Assembly: GCF_002910915.1 (NCBI RefSeq)
Contig: NZ_NEUF01000054.1
Location: forward strand, 34,154-98,153
DNA from: Streptomyces sp. SM10
Lineage (GTDB): Bacteria; Actinomycetota; Actinomycetes; Streptomycetales; Streptomycetaceae
Length of the DNA stretch: 64,000 bases
Direction of reading: 5' to 3'
Part shown: positions 44,007-52,631 of the stretch, in pieces
How positions within the stretch are numbered: the first letter of the stretch is position 1
Layout of the letters: each line of letters opens with the position of its first letter
The notes under the pieces: model-generated
What the model was told of the DNA's origin: nothing
What the model saw: the letters and a program-made list of their open reading frames with translations, nothing else
Databases searched by the model: none
Made by a program: the position numbers and the translations under genes

Positions 44007-44885
44007 ATGTTCTCCGGTGTCACGTCACGTTCAGCACGCGGCATATCCGCCGCCGTAGCCCTTCTCGCGATCGGCGCGGTGGGTTGTGCCGATCTCGTCG
44101 ACAGCGCCAAGGACGGCGCCAAGAAGGTGGCGCGTCAGCGATCGGTCTTCTCGCTGACCCCCGGCGACTGCTACAACCCGAACGCCGGGACGGGCGAGAG
44201 CCAGGAGTCCAGCGTCGAGATCGTGCCGTGCGGAGAGGCGCACAAGGGCCAGGTCGTCGGCGAGTTCTCCATCGAAGGGAAGTCGGAGTACCCCGGGGAC
44301 ACGGAGGCGTCGAAGATGGCCGACGAGGGCTGCCCGGCGGAGTCGCAGAAGTTCGTCCCCGACACCTGGGCGGTGCCCGAAGGGGTCGGGCTCTTCATCT
44401 ACTACCCCACCAAGGAGAGCTGGGCGGACGGCGACCGGGCTGTGAGCTGCACGTACGCCAAGGAGTCGGGCACGTTCTCCGGCTCGCTCAAGAACGCCTC
44501 CCTCACCGCCGACCAGCGCTCCTACCTGAAGGGTGCGAACGCCGTCTACGAGGCGTTCTGGAGCAACCAGCCGGAGGCGGACCAGATCGAGAAGGACCTG
44601 GCCGGCTACAAGAAGCAGGCCGAGGCCGTCGCCAAGGCACTGGACTCGCACCTCGCCGCCCTGAAGAGCGTGGACCAGCCGGAGACCGTCAAGCTCCGCA
44701 CCCAGCTCGGGGAGACCGCCGAGGCGTGGGACGATGCCGCATCCGCGGCCGGCATCGACGACTTCTACATCGCCTACGACATGGCGTTCACGGGCATCGA
44801 CCCGCACAAGACGGTCGCCGCCCGCAAGGAGCTGAAGCTCGCCACCACCATCCCCGCCGACGACGCCGACGTCTGGGCGAGCTGA
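44007..44885 (+). CDS. Lipoprotein with septum-formation domain
   Basis: 292 aa. A signal with lipobox (LLAIGAVGC) directs export and lipid attachment at the cysteine. A Septum_form-type domain follows (RQSVFSLTPGDCYNP, VEIVPCGEAHKGQVVGEF), then a second cysteine-containing unit (CPAESQKFVPDTW, VSCTYAKESG), and a helical C-terminus (YLKGANAVYEAFWSNQPEAD to the end). The domain is common in actinobacterial envelope proteins; the exact role is unknown. GAGG lies 11 bases before the ATG. Monocistronic. Confidence 0.85.
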   Translation: MFSGVTSRSARGISAAVALLAIGAVGCADLVDSAKDGAKKVARQRSVFSLTPGDCYNPNAGTGESQESSVEIVPCGEAHKGQVVGEFSIEGKSEYPGDTEASKMADEGCPAESQKFVPDTWAVPEGVGLFIYYPTKESWADGDRAVSCTYAKESGTFSGSLKNASLTADQRSYLKGANAVYEAFWSNQPEADQIEKDLAGYKKQAEAVAKALDSHLAALKSVDQPETVKLRTQLGETAEAWDDAASAAGIDDFYIAYDMAFTGIDPHKTVAARKELKLATTIPADDADVWAS

Positions 44886-45015
44886 CCCGGCGTCGGGGGC
44901 CCGCTCGGGTGTCCCCTGCCCGGTCGGGGCCGTGCAGGGGCACCGGGGCGACGCGGGGGAGGATGGGCGGACCGGGCGCGCCGCGTCCGCCTTCCCTGCG
45001 TACGAGGAACCACCG

Positions 45016-45816
45016 TTGAGCCCCGACCCCTCGCCCTTCCATCTCGTGCCCGGCGCCGTCGGATCGCCGGTGCTGCTGCACGTCCCGCACTCCTCACGGG
45101 CGATCCCCGCACCCGTACGCGCGGGCATCGTGCTCGACGACGAGGCGCTGGAGACCGAACTCGACCACATCACGGACTCCCACACGGCCGAGCTGGCAGC
45201 CAGGGCCTCCACGGCCTGCGCGGTGGCTCCCTGGCGTTTCGTCAACGGCCTGTCCCGGCTGGTCGTCGACCCCGAGCGGTTCCCCGACGACCGGGAGGAG
45301 ATGCTGGCCGTCGGCATGGGCGCCGTCTACACCCGCACCACGCACGGGGAGCGGCTCCGGCCTCCCGGCGCTGATCCGGAGCCCCTGCTCGACCGCTGGT
45401 TCCACCCGTACGCCCGGGCGATGACCGCGGCCGTGGACGAACGGCTCGCCGCCACGGGGCGCGCGGTCGTCGTCGACCTCCATTCCTACCCGTCCACCGC
45501 ACTCCCGTACGAGCTGCACGGCGCCGGCCCCCGCCCCCCGGTCTGTCTGGGCACCGACGGCTTCCACACCCCGCCCGGGCTCCTCGCCCGGGCGGAGGCG
45601 GCGTTCGCCGGATTCGGCGGCACGGGGCTGAACAGCCCCTTCCCCGGTACGTACGTGCCGCTGAAGCACTACGGGAGGGACCGGCGGGTCTCCGCGCTGA
45701 TGATCGAGATCCGGCGCGACACGTACATGACCGAGCCGGGCGGCCCGTACGTCCCTGGGCTCGACGCGCTGGCCTCCGCGCTGACCGCACTGGTGGACGG
45801 CCTCACGGACGGGTGA
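45016..45816 (+). CDS. N-formylglutamate amidohydrolase-like protein
   Basis: 266 aa from the TTG at 45016, preferred because GAGGAA lies 7 bases upstream; an in-frame GTG at 44932 would add 28 unrelated residues. The family core is VLLHVPHSSRAIP, LDHITDSHTAELAA, the Arg-rich NGLSRLVVDPERFPDD, VVVDLHSYPS and SALMIEIRRDTYM; the His/Asp/Glu positions of the zinc site are present. The family releases formate from N-formylglutamate in histidine catabolism, but no other hut gene is here, so the true substrate may differ. Convergent with the VOC gene, 9 bp apart. Confidence 0.88.
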   Translation: MSPDPSPFHLVPGAVGSPVLLHVPHSSRAIPAPVRAGIVLDDEALETELDHITDSHTAELAARASTACAVAPWRFVNGLSRLVVDPERFPDDREEMLAVGMGAVYTRTTHGERLRPPGADPEPLLDRWFHPYARAMTAAVDERLAATGRAVVVDLHSYPSTALPYELHGAGPRPPVCLGTDGFHTPPGLLARAEAAFAGFGGTGLNSPFPGTYVPLKHYGRDRRVSALMIEIRRDTYMTEPGGPYVPGLDALASALTALVDGLTDG

Positions 45817-45825
45817 CGGAAGCGG

Positions 45826-46257
45826 CTACCTGGGCCGGGCGTAGGGCCGGGTCATGATCTCCATGTTGTGGCCGTCCGGGTCCTTGAAGTAGGCCCCCCT
45901 TCCGCCGAAGAGGCGGTTGATCTGCCCGGGTTCGGTGTGCCGTGGATCGGCGTAGTAGGTGACATCGAGCGCCCCGAGCCGGGCGATCATGGTGTCGAAC
46001 CCGGCGTCGGGGACGAGGAAGGCGTAGTGCTGCGGCTGCACCGGCTCGTCCCGCAGTTCGTAGTAGTCGAGCGTCACGCCGTTGCCGAGGTCGACGGGGA
46101 GGAACGGCCCGAACGGGGAGCCGACCTCCAGACCGAGGACCGCTGCGATGAACTCGGCCGACAGGCCGCGGTCCTTGGCGTACACCGCGTGGTGGTCCAA
46201 CTGGACGACGTCGACGCCCTGGTGGTCCCGGTCTGCTTGCTGCTCTGTCTCGGGCAT
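45826..46257 (-). CDS. VOC-family protein
   Basis: 143 aa from the ATG at 46257 (GGAGACGTGACACAC upstream); the frame is open to 46395 but that part has no family features. VQLDHHAVYAKDRGLSAEF opens the first module and GAYFKDPDGHNMEIMTRPY closes the second, with metal-ligand-like His and Glu residues. It resembles the dioxygenase/glyoxalase subset. No partner gene; a hairpin separates it from rbsD. Confidence 0.85.
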   Translation of the reverse strand: MPETEQQADRDHQGVDVVQLDHHAVYAKDRGLSAEFIAAVLGLEVGSPFGPFLPVDLGNGVTLDYYELRDEPVQPQHYAFLVPDAGFDTMIARLGALDVTYYADPRHTEPGQINRLFGGRGAYFKDPDGHNMEIMTRPYARPR

Positions 46258-46445
46258 GTGTGTCACGTCTCCGTGTCGTGGATTCCGCTGGGACGGGGGC
46301 GCCCCATACGGGCGCCGGGCGGGAGAACACGACAGGGCGGCGGGGCTCGTGCCCGCCATGTGGTCACGCGGGGGCCGGGCAGCGCTCTCGTACATGGCCC
46401 ATGGCCGACCCGGCAGTCACATGACGGATTCTAGCCCCGGCCGCC

Positions 46446-46472
46446 GTGCGGCGTCAGAAGAAGACGCCGCAC
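46446..46472 (-). terminator. Hairpin spanning the rbsD stop codon
   Basis: Perfect 10-bp arms 46446-46455 and 46463-46472 with a 7-nt loop. The loop-side part of the stem covers the last codons and the TGA of rbsD, at the end of the rbs operon. It is a plausible terminator or mRNA-stabilising 3' hairpin. Confidence 0.5.
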
Positions 46473-46843
46473 CGCAAAAGGACGTTGGCATAGGGCCGGG
46501 CCTCGCCGGTCCGTACGACCAGCCGGGCCGACGCGGTGAGTTCCTTCAGCCGCTCGTGCGACACGTGCGCCGGCTCCGGGAGCCGGGCCGCCAGGAGCCG
46601 GGCGGCTTCCGGATTGGCCTCCCGCATCTCCTCGGCCGCTGTCGCGCCCTCCACCACCAGTTCGTCCAGCAGTCCGTCCAGGACCTCCGCGAACGACGGG
46701 ACGCCCGCCCGGAAGGCCAGGTCGACCACGCGCGGCCCCGGCGGGATGGGCATGCCCACGTCGCATATCAGGACGCCGTCGCCGTGGCCCAGTTCGGCCA
46801 GGGCGCCCGCGAGGTGGCGGTTGAGGATGCCCGACTTCTTCAC
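46454..46843 (-). CDS. rbsD: D-ribose pyranase
   Basis: 129 aa, full length. The catalytic-His region is LAELGHGDGVLICDVGMPIP and the C-terminal family end is RPYANVLLRCGVFF. RbsD converts the beta-pyranose form of ribose to the furanose form that RbsK can use, and assembles as a ring-shaped oligomer. It is the last gene of the operon and overlaps rbsK by 4 bp (ATGA). The stop codon is inside a hairpin. Confidence 0.95.
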   Translation of the reverse strand: MKKSGILNRHLAGALAELGHGDGVLICDVGMPIPPGPRVVDLAFRAGVPSFAEVLDGLLDELVVEGATAAEEMREANPEAARLLAARLPEPAHVSHERLKELTASARLVVRTGEARPYANVLLRCGVFF

Positions 46844-47778
46844 AGCGCCGCGACCTGTTCGATGGTGGGGAAGGACGCCTGCGCGCCCTGCCTGGTGACC
46901 GCCGCCGCGCCGACCCGGACGGCGAACGCGGCGGCCTGTTCCAGTTCCTCGCCCAGACCGAGCCGCCAGGCGAGCGCCGCCGTGAACGCGTCGCCCGCGC
47001 CCGTCGTGTCCACGGCATCGACCCGGGGGCTCGGCACACGTACGGGAGCGCCTCCCCGCGTGTCGCAGACCAGTGCGCCCTCCGCCCCCAGGGTGATGAC
47101 CACCGACCGGGGGCCGAGCGCGGTGAGCCCCCGCGCCCAGGACTCCGGGGTGCTGCCCGCGCCCTCACCGAGGATGGAGCGCGCCTCGTGCTCGTTGACG
47201 ACCAGCGGGTCGCAGGCCGCCAGCACCTCGTCGGGGAGCGGCGCTGGCGGGGACGGGTTGAGGACCAGCCGCGCTCCGGAACCGAGGGCACGCGCCGTCT
47301 CCGCGACGGTGTCCAGCGGAATCTCCAGCTGTACGGAGACGACGCGGGCCGAGGCGAGCAGAGGCCCTGCGGCCCTGATGTCCTCGGGGGTCAGCCGGGC
47401 GTTGGCGCCCGGGGACACGACGATGCTGTTGTCGCCCGAGGGGTCGACGGTGATGAGGGCGACGCCGGTGGGCGCGCCCCCGACGAGGACTCCGCCGGTG
47501 TCGACGCCCGCCTCCTGCTGCGAGGCGCGCAGCAGCCGCCCGTGGGCGTCGTCGCCGACCCGGGCCAGCAGGGCCGTACGGGCGCCGAGGCGGGCGGCGG
47601 CGACCGCCTGGTTGGCGCCCTTGCCGCCGGGGTGGACGACGAGGTCGGAGCCGAGCACCGTCTCCCCCGGTCCGGGGCGGCGGTCGACGCCGACGACCAG
47701 GTCGGCGTTGGCCGAGCCGACGACCAGCAGGTCGTACCGGGGCGGAGCGAGCGGCGCGGAGTCATCGTTCCCGTGCAT
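46840..47778 (-). CDS. rbsK: Ribokinase
   Basis: 312 aa, PfkB family. Signature 1 is GGKGANQAVAAARLGARTAL, and signature 2 contains DTTGAGDAFTAAL with the catalytic Asp. It phosphorylates ribose to ribose-5-phosphate. The start is 20 bp after the stop of the transporter fusion, and its own stop overlaps rbsD, so the operon is tightly packed. The sequence also contains the monovalent-cation loop region typical of ribokinase. Confident call within this context. Confidence 0.95.
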   Translation of the reverse strand: MHGNDDSAPLAPPRYDLLVVGSANADLVVGVDRRPGPGETVLGSDLVVHPGGKGANQAVAAARLGARTALLARVGDDAHGRLLRASQQEAGVDTGGVLVGGAPTGVALITVDPSGDNSIVVSPGANARLTPEDIRAAGPLLASARVVSVQLEIPLDTVAETARALGSGARLVLNPSPPAPLPDEVLAACDPLVVNEHEARSILGEGAGSTPESWARGLTALGPRSVVITLGAEGALVCDTRGGAPVRVPSPRVDAVDTTGAGDAFTAALAWRLGLGEELEQAAAFAVRVGAAAVTRQGAQASFPTIEQVAAL

Positions 47779-47798
47779 CTGGGCAGTACCTTCCGTGA

Positions 47799-49766
47799 TC
47801 AGGAGAAGTCGGCGACGTTCTGGCGGGTGACGACCTTGACCGGCACCTTGACCGTGCTGTCGACCTTCTTGCCGTCGGCAGCACGGATCGCGTTCCGGAC
47901 GGCGATCTTCCCGAGTTCCTTGGGCTGCTGGGCCACGGAGGCGTAGAGCGTGCCCGCCTCGACCGCGGTCAGCCCGTCGGGCGTTCCGTCGAAGCCGACG
48001 ACCGGGACGGACTTCCCCGCCTTGCTGCCCAGTGCCTTGACCGCGCCGAGCGCCATCTCGTCGTTCTCGGCGAAGACGCCGTTGACGGTGGGGTGGGACT
48101 GGAGCAGGTTGGTCATGACGTCGAGGCCCTTGGTGCGGTCGAAGTCCGCCGGCTGGGTGGCCACGACCTTGATGCCCGGGTAGGCCTTGATGCCCTCGGC
48201 GAAGCCCGCGCCGCGCTCACGGCTGGCCGAGGTGCCGGCCGTGCCCTGCAGGACGATGATGCTGCCCTTGCCGCCGAGGCGGCCGGCGAGCGTCTTCGCG
48301 GCGAGCTTGCCGCCCGCGACGTTGTCGGAGGCCACGAGGGTGGCGGTCTCGGCCTTGTTGACGCCCCGGTCGGCGGCGATCACCGGGATGCCGGCTTGGT
48401 TGGCACCGCGGACGCCGGGGCCGACGGCGTCGGAGTCCACCGGGTTGACGATGACGGAGTCCACCCCGGAGCTGGTGAAGTTCTGCAGCTGGTTGGCCTG
48501 TTGCGAGGCGTCGTTCTGGGCGTCGGTGACCGTGAGGTCCACTCCGGCGGCCTTCGCCTCCTCCTGCGCGCCCTCCTTCATCTGGACGAAGAAGGGGTTG
48601 TTCAGAGTGGAGAGCGACATTCCCACCTTGGTGGTGGTGCCGGTGGAACCGGACTTGTTGAAGAAGGTCACCGCGGCGATCACGGCGGCCACGCAGACCA
48701 CGGCAATGCCCAGCTGCGTCGCTCCCTTGCGGCCCTTTCCAGGGCCTCCGGGTGCGGCGGACGAGCCGCCGGCGGAAGCGGCACCCGGTCCTGCCTTGCG
48801 GCGCAGGGTGTCCAGGAGCACCGCGAGGGCGATGACGACACCGATGACGACCTGCTGCCAGAAGGCGGACACCGAAAGGAGGTTGAGGCCGTTGCGCAGC
48901 ACGGCGAGGATCAGCGCGCCGATCAGGGTTCCGGACGCCTTGCCGACGCCGCCCGCGAGGCTGGCCCCGCCGATGACGACCGCGGCGATCGCGTCGAGTT
49001 CGTACCCCTGCGCGGCCTGGGGCTGTGCGGAGACCAGGCGGGAGGCCAGGACGATGCCGGCGACGGCGGCGAAGAGGCCGGACAGGGCGTAGATGGCGAG
49101 CTTCTGCTTCTTGACGCGCAGGCCGGAGAGGCGGGCCGCCTCCTCGTTGCCGCCGATGGCGTACATGGAGCGGCCGATGTAGGTGCGGGCCAGGATCAGT
49201 GCGGCTATCAGGCCCATGGCGATCATCACGAGGACCGGGACGGGCAGCCAGCCGCCGAGCGTGTCACCGAGCACGGAGACGGAGTCGGGGAAGGGGATCG
49301 GCCTGCCCTGCGAGATGACCAGGGACAGCCCCCGCGCCACCGAGAGCATCGCCAGGGTCGCGATGAAGCTGGGCAGCTTGCCGTACGCGACGAGGGCGCC
49401 ACTGACGAAGCCGCAGGCGATGCCGGTCGCCACGGCGATGACGACCGCCAGCCAGACGGGTACGCCCGCAGAGGTCGCGGACCAGGCGAGGACGGTCGCG
49501 GAGAGTGCGGCGACGGAACCGACGGAGAGGTCGATGCCGGCCGAGACGATGACGAAGGTGACGCCGAACGCGAGGATCGCGGTCACGGCGGCCTGGACAC
49601 CGACGTTCAGGAGGTTCTGGGTGGTGAGGAAGTCGCCGGAGAGCAGCGACATCGCCACCAGGAGGACGACCAGGGCGCTGAGCGCGCCGTTGTCGAGCAG
49701 GAGGCGGCGGAGGGTGTGTCCGGCGCCGCCCGCGCCCGCCTTGCTCGGATGCGTGTCAGTGGCCAC
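47799..49766 (-). CDS. Ribose ABC permease-binding-protein fusion
   Basis: 655 aa. Residues 1-320 are a full RbsC-type permease with about ten hydrophobic segments and the GLRVKKQKLAIYALSG coupling loop (215-230). A Gly/Ser/Pro-rich linker (325-348) leads to one more membrane helix (352-369), then a RbsB-type binding domain (380-655: KVGMSLSTLNNPFFVQMKEG, NPVDSDAVGPGVRGANQAGI, VVGFDGTPDGLTAVEAG). So rbsC and rbsB are one polypeptide, with the binding protein tethered to the outside by its own helix. The GTG start at 49766 overlaps rbsA by 11 bp. It belongs with rbsA in a sugar importer, presumably for ribose because of rbsK and rbsD. Confidence 0.93.
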   Translation of the reverse strand: MATDTHPSKAGAGGAGHTLRRLLLDNGALSALVVLLVAMSLLSGDFLTTQNLLNVGVQAAVTAILAFGVTFVIVSAGIDLSVGSVAALSATVLAWSATSAGVPVWLAVVIAVATGIACGFVSGALVAYGKLPSFIATLAMLSVARGLSLVISQGRPIPFPDSVSVLGDTLGGWLPVPVLVMIAMGLIAALILARTYIGRSMYAIGGNEEAARLSGLRVKKQKLAIYALSGLFAAVAGIVLASRLVSAQPQAAQGYELDAIAAVVIGGASLAGGVGKASGTLIGALILAVLRNGLNLLSVSAFWQQVVIGVVIALAVLLDTLRRKAGPGAASAGGSSAAPGGPGKGRKGATQLGIAVVCVAAVIAAVTFFNKSGSTGTTTKVGMSLSTLNNPFFVQMKEGAQEEAKAAGVDLTVTDAQNDASQQANQLQNFTSSGVDSVIVNPVDSDAVGPGVRGANQAGIPVIAADRGVNKAETATLVASDNVAGGKLAAKTLAGRLGGKGSIIVLQGTAGTSASRERGAGFAEGIKAYPGIKVVATQPADFDRTKGLDVMTNLLQSHPTVNGVFAENDEMALGAVKALGSKAGKSVPVVGFDGTPDGLTAVEAGTLYASVAQQPKELGKIAVRNAIRAADGKKVDSTVKVPVKVVTRQNVADFS

Positions 49767-51333
49767 GGGGGCTCTCCTCTGCGTTCTCGGTGCGCTCGGT
49801 GTACTCGGTGTACTCGGGGTTTTCGGCGGACGGGGCGGTGACGGGGGCGCCGCTGACGGCGAGGGCCATCACGGCGTCCTGGGTGGCTTCGTGGGCGGGG
49901 AGTTCACCGGCGATGCGGCCCTGGGCCATGACGAGGACCCGGTCGCTCATGCCGAGGACCTCGGGCAGGTCGCTGGAGATCATCAGCACGGCGTGTCCGG
50001 AGGCCGTCAGCTCGTTGATGAGCTGGTAGATCTCGACCTTGGCGCCGACGTCGATGCCACGCGTGGGCTCGTCGAGGATCAGCACCCGGGTGTCGGCCAG
50101 GAGCCACTTGCCGATGACGACCTTCTGCTGGTTGCCGCCGGACAGGGTCCGGACGTGCTGGCCGAGGCCCGACATCCGTACGCCGAGCTGCTCCGCGATC
50201 CGGGCGGCGGCCGTGCGCTGCCCCTTGACGTCGACGAGTCCGGAGCGGGTCGCCGAGCGGAGGGTGACCAGGCCGAGGTTCTCCTGCACGGAGGCGTCGA
50301 GGACGAGGCCCTGGCCCTTGCGGTCCTCGGGGACGAGCCCGATCCCGGCGCCCATGGCGGCGGTCACGTCGTGCTTGCCGAGCCGCTCGCCGCTCACGTC
50401 GACCGTGCCGGTGTCGTACGGGTCGGCGCCGAAGACGGCGCGGGCGACCTCGGTGCGACCCGCTCCGACGAGTCCTGCGAGCCCGACCACCTCACCGGCC
50501 CGCACGTCGAAGCTGATGTCGTGGAACACCCCGTCGCGGGTGAGCCCGCGGACGGAGAGCAACGGCGCTCCGGTCTCGGGGCGTTCGCGCGGGTACTGCT
50601 GGTCGATGCTGCGGCCCACCATGAGCTGGACGAGCTCCGCCTCGGGCGTCGAGGCGGGCACCTGGTCGATGCTGCGGCCGTCGCGCAGGACGGTGACGCG
50701 GTCGCCGAGGGCGGCGATCTCGTCGAGGTGGTGGGTGATGAAGACGACGCCGACGCCGTCCCCGCGCAGCTGCCGCACGATCCCGAAGAGCTTGTCGACC
50801 TCTTCGGAGGTCAGGACCGCCGTCGGCTCGTCCATGATCAGGACACGTGCGTCCAGGCTGAGCGCCTTGGCGATCTCGACCATCTGCAGCCGGGCGATGC
50901 CCAGTTCACGGACCCGGACCCGGGGTGAGACGTGCAGGCCGACGCGGCGCAGGAGCACCTCGGCGTCGGCTTCCATGCGCCGCCGGTCGATCACGCCGAG
51001 GCGGCGTGGCTGGCGGCCGAGGAAGATGTTCTCTGCGACGGTCAGATCGGGGACCAGGTTGAACTCCTGGTAGATCGTGGCGATTCCGAGCTTCTCGGCG
51101 TCCTGCGCGCCGCTGATCCGCACCTCTCGCCCACCGGCGAAGATCCGCCCGGCGTCCGGGCGGTAGGCGCCGGAGAGCATCTTGATGAGGGTGCTCTTGC
51201 CGGCGCCGTTCTCACCGAGCAGGACGTGCACTTCACCGCTGCGCAGGTCGAAGTCGACACGGTCCAGGGCGACGACGCCGGGGAAGGTCTTGCGTACGCC
51301 TTCGATGCGCAGCAACTCGACTGATTCACTCAC
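49756..51333 (-). CDS. rbsA: Ribose ABC transporter ATPase
   Basis: 525 aa, two ABC domains in tandem. Domain 1 has Walker A GENGAGKST (40-48) and MDEPTAVLT; domain 2 has the degenerate VGAGRTE in place of Walker A, LSGGNQQKV and LDEPTRGIDVGAK, as is usual for RbsA. The C-terminal tail has an odd run of EYTEYTERTE. The GTG start at 51333 overlaps the rbsR stop (GTGA). It powers sugar uptake through the permease-binding fusion encoded next. Confidence 0.95.
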   Translation of the reverse strand: MSESVELLRIEGVRKTFPGVVALDRVDFDLRSGEVHVLLGENGAGKSTLIKMLSGAYRPDAGRIFAGGREVRISGAQDAEKLGIATIYQEFNLVPDLTVAENIFLGRQPRRLGVIDRRRMEADAEVLLRRVGLHVSPRVRVRELGIARLQMVEIAKALSLDARVLIMDEPTAVLTSEEVDKLFGIVRQLRGDGVGVVFITHHLDEIAALGDRVTVLRDGRSIDQVPASTPEAELVQLMVGRSIDQQYPRERPETGAPLLSVRGLTRDGVFHDISFDVRAGEVVGLAGLVGAGRTEVARAVFGADPYDTGTVDVSGERLGKHDVTAAMGAGIGLVPEDRKGQGLVLDASVQENLGLVTLRSATRSGLVDVKGQRTAAARIAEQLGVRMSGLGQHVRTLSGGNQQKVVIGKWLLADTRVLILDEPTRGIDVGAKVEIYQLINELTASGHAVLMISSDLPEVLGMSDRVLVMAQGRIAGELPAHEATQDAVMALAVSGAPVTAPSAENPEYTEYTERTENAEESPRGH

Positions 51334-52346
51334 TCGTTGCTCCCGGGAGTGGGGGTGCTCTCGCCGCAGGAGCTGCGTACGACGAGGCCGGCGGGCAGGG
51401 TGACGGACTGCGGGGGGCGGCCCTCGACGATGTCGATCAAGGCGCGGACGGCCGCGCGGCCGAGGTCGCCGGTCGGCTGGGCGATCGCGGTGATCGGCGG
51501 GCCGGTGTGGACGAACCACGGGATGTCGTCGAAGGCGGCGATCCCGATGTCCTCGGGGACCCGCAGACCGCGTGCGCGGATGGCGTCGAGGGCACCGAGC
51601 GCCATGAGGTTGTCGGCGGCGAACACGATCTCGGGCGGGTCGGGGAGCGACAGGAAGTGCTCCGTGGCCCGTCGGCCGCTGTCGGCCTGGAAGTCGCCCT
51701 GCCCGATGTAGGCGTCGGGGAGGGCGAGCCCGTGGGAGCGCATCGCTTCCCGGAACGCCTCCACACGTTCGTTGCCCGTGGTGGTGGCCGCCGGGCCCGC
51801 GATGATGGCGAGCCTGCGGTGGCCGAGGGCGTACAGATGGGCGACGAGGTCCTGGATGGCCCGGTGACCGTCCGCACGGACGACGGGAACGTCCACCCCG
51901 GGCACCCAGCGGTCCACGAAGACCATCGGGGTGCCGGTGCGGGCGACCTCCCGCAGGAGGGGGGACTCACCGTCGGCGGGCGAGACCAGCAGTCCGTCGA
52001 TCCTGCGGTCCAGGAGCGTGCGGACGTGGTCGTCCTGCTGCTCGGTCCGCTCGTCGGCGTTGCCGATGATCACGCTGTAGCCGAGGGCGCGGGCCTCCTC
52101 CTCCACGGAGCGGGCCAGTGCGGTGAAGTACGGGTTGAGCACGTCACTGATGACGAGCCCGAGCGTGCGCGTCTGGTCGGTGCGCAGTGAGCGGGCCACC
52201 GCGTTGGGCCGGTAGCCGAGGGCCTCGACGGCGGCGAGGACGCGTCGGCGCGCGTCCGGGCTGACGGAGGGATGGCTGTTGAGGACGCGGGAGACCGTGG
52301 CGACAGAGACTCCTGCCTGGGCCGCGACATCCTTGATGCTCGCCAT
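51330..52346 (-). CDS. rbsR: LacI-family repressor of the rbs operon
   Basis: 338 aa. The HTH is SIKDVAAQAGVSVATVSRVL (residues 3-22), then the hinge with RRRVLAAVEALGYRPNAVAR and a ribose-binding-protein-like sensor. It is the first gene of the operon, with a 4-bp overlap to rbsA, so it is autoregulated. Two copies of a 14-bp CG-centred palindrome lie 56 and 78 bp upstream of its start. In the presence of sugar it should release these sites. The start is fixed by the HTH; GGAGGTGG lies 8-15 bases ahead. Confidence 0.93.
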   Translation of the reverse strand: MASIKDVAAQAGVSVATVSRVLNSHPSVSPDARRRVLAAVEALGYRPNAVARSLRTDQTRTLGLVISDVLNPYFTALARSVEEEARALGYSVIIGNADERTEQQDDHVRTLLDRRIDGLLVSPADGESPLLREVARTGTPMVFVDRWVPGVDVPVVRADGHRAIQDLVAHLYALGHRRLAIIAGPAATTTGNERVEAFREAMRSHGLALPDAYIGQGDFQADSGRRATEHFLSLPDPPEIVFAADNLMALGALDAIRARGLRVPEDIGIAAFDDIPWFVHTGPPITAIAQPTGDLGRAAVRALIDIVEGRPPQSVTLPAGLVVRSSCGESTPTPGSNE

Positions 52347-52401
52347 TTCCGGACCACCTCCTTGTGGTTTCCGTGAGCCTCGAAACCAGCGGTACCAGCC
52401 G

Positions 52402-52415
52402 TGGAATCGATTACA
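52402..52415. promoter_or_regulatory. RbsR operator, copy 1
   Basis: TGGAATCGATTACA, an imperfect palindrome around a central CG (one mismatch). Identical to copy 2, 22 bp away centre to centre, two helical turns, so two dimers would bind the same face of the DNA. Confidence 0.65.
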
Positions 52416-52423
52416 CGGATGAT

Positions 52424-52437
52424 TGGAATCGATTACA
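52424..52437. promoter_or_regulatory. RbsR operator, copy 2
   Basis: Second identical TGGAATCGATTACA. Together with copy 1 it lies between rbsR (minus) and the secreted repeat protein gene (plus), so it may influence both. Confidence 0.65.
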
Positions 52438-52631
52438 TGGCGGAAATCAACCCCCTGAGCGGCGCCCGAGGCCGGATTGTGATGCACCACTCCCTCCACA
52501 CGCTTCGCCTGCGGCTGGCCGTAATCCGAGCTCCGAGACACCGCGGAGACGATCCCGAGAGGTGCCACCGGTTCCATCGCCCCGGGCTCATCCGGCCCGG
52601 CACGGTGGTGACACGACGCACTGGAGGTGCG

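Noticed and set aside
43951..44058. Short ORF in the AT-rich leader of the lipoprotein gene
   Set aside because: It overlaps the lipoprotein start out of frame and has no clear ribosome binding site; the region fits a promoter better.
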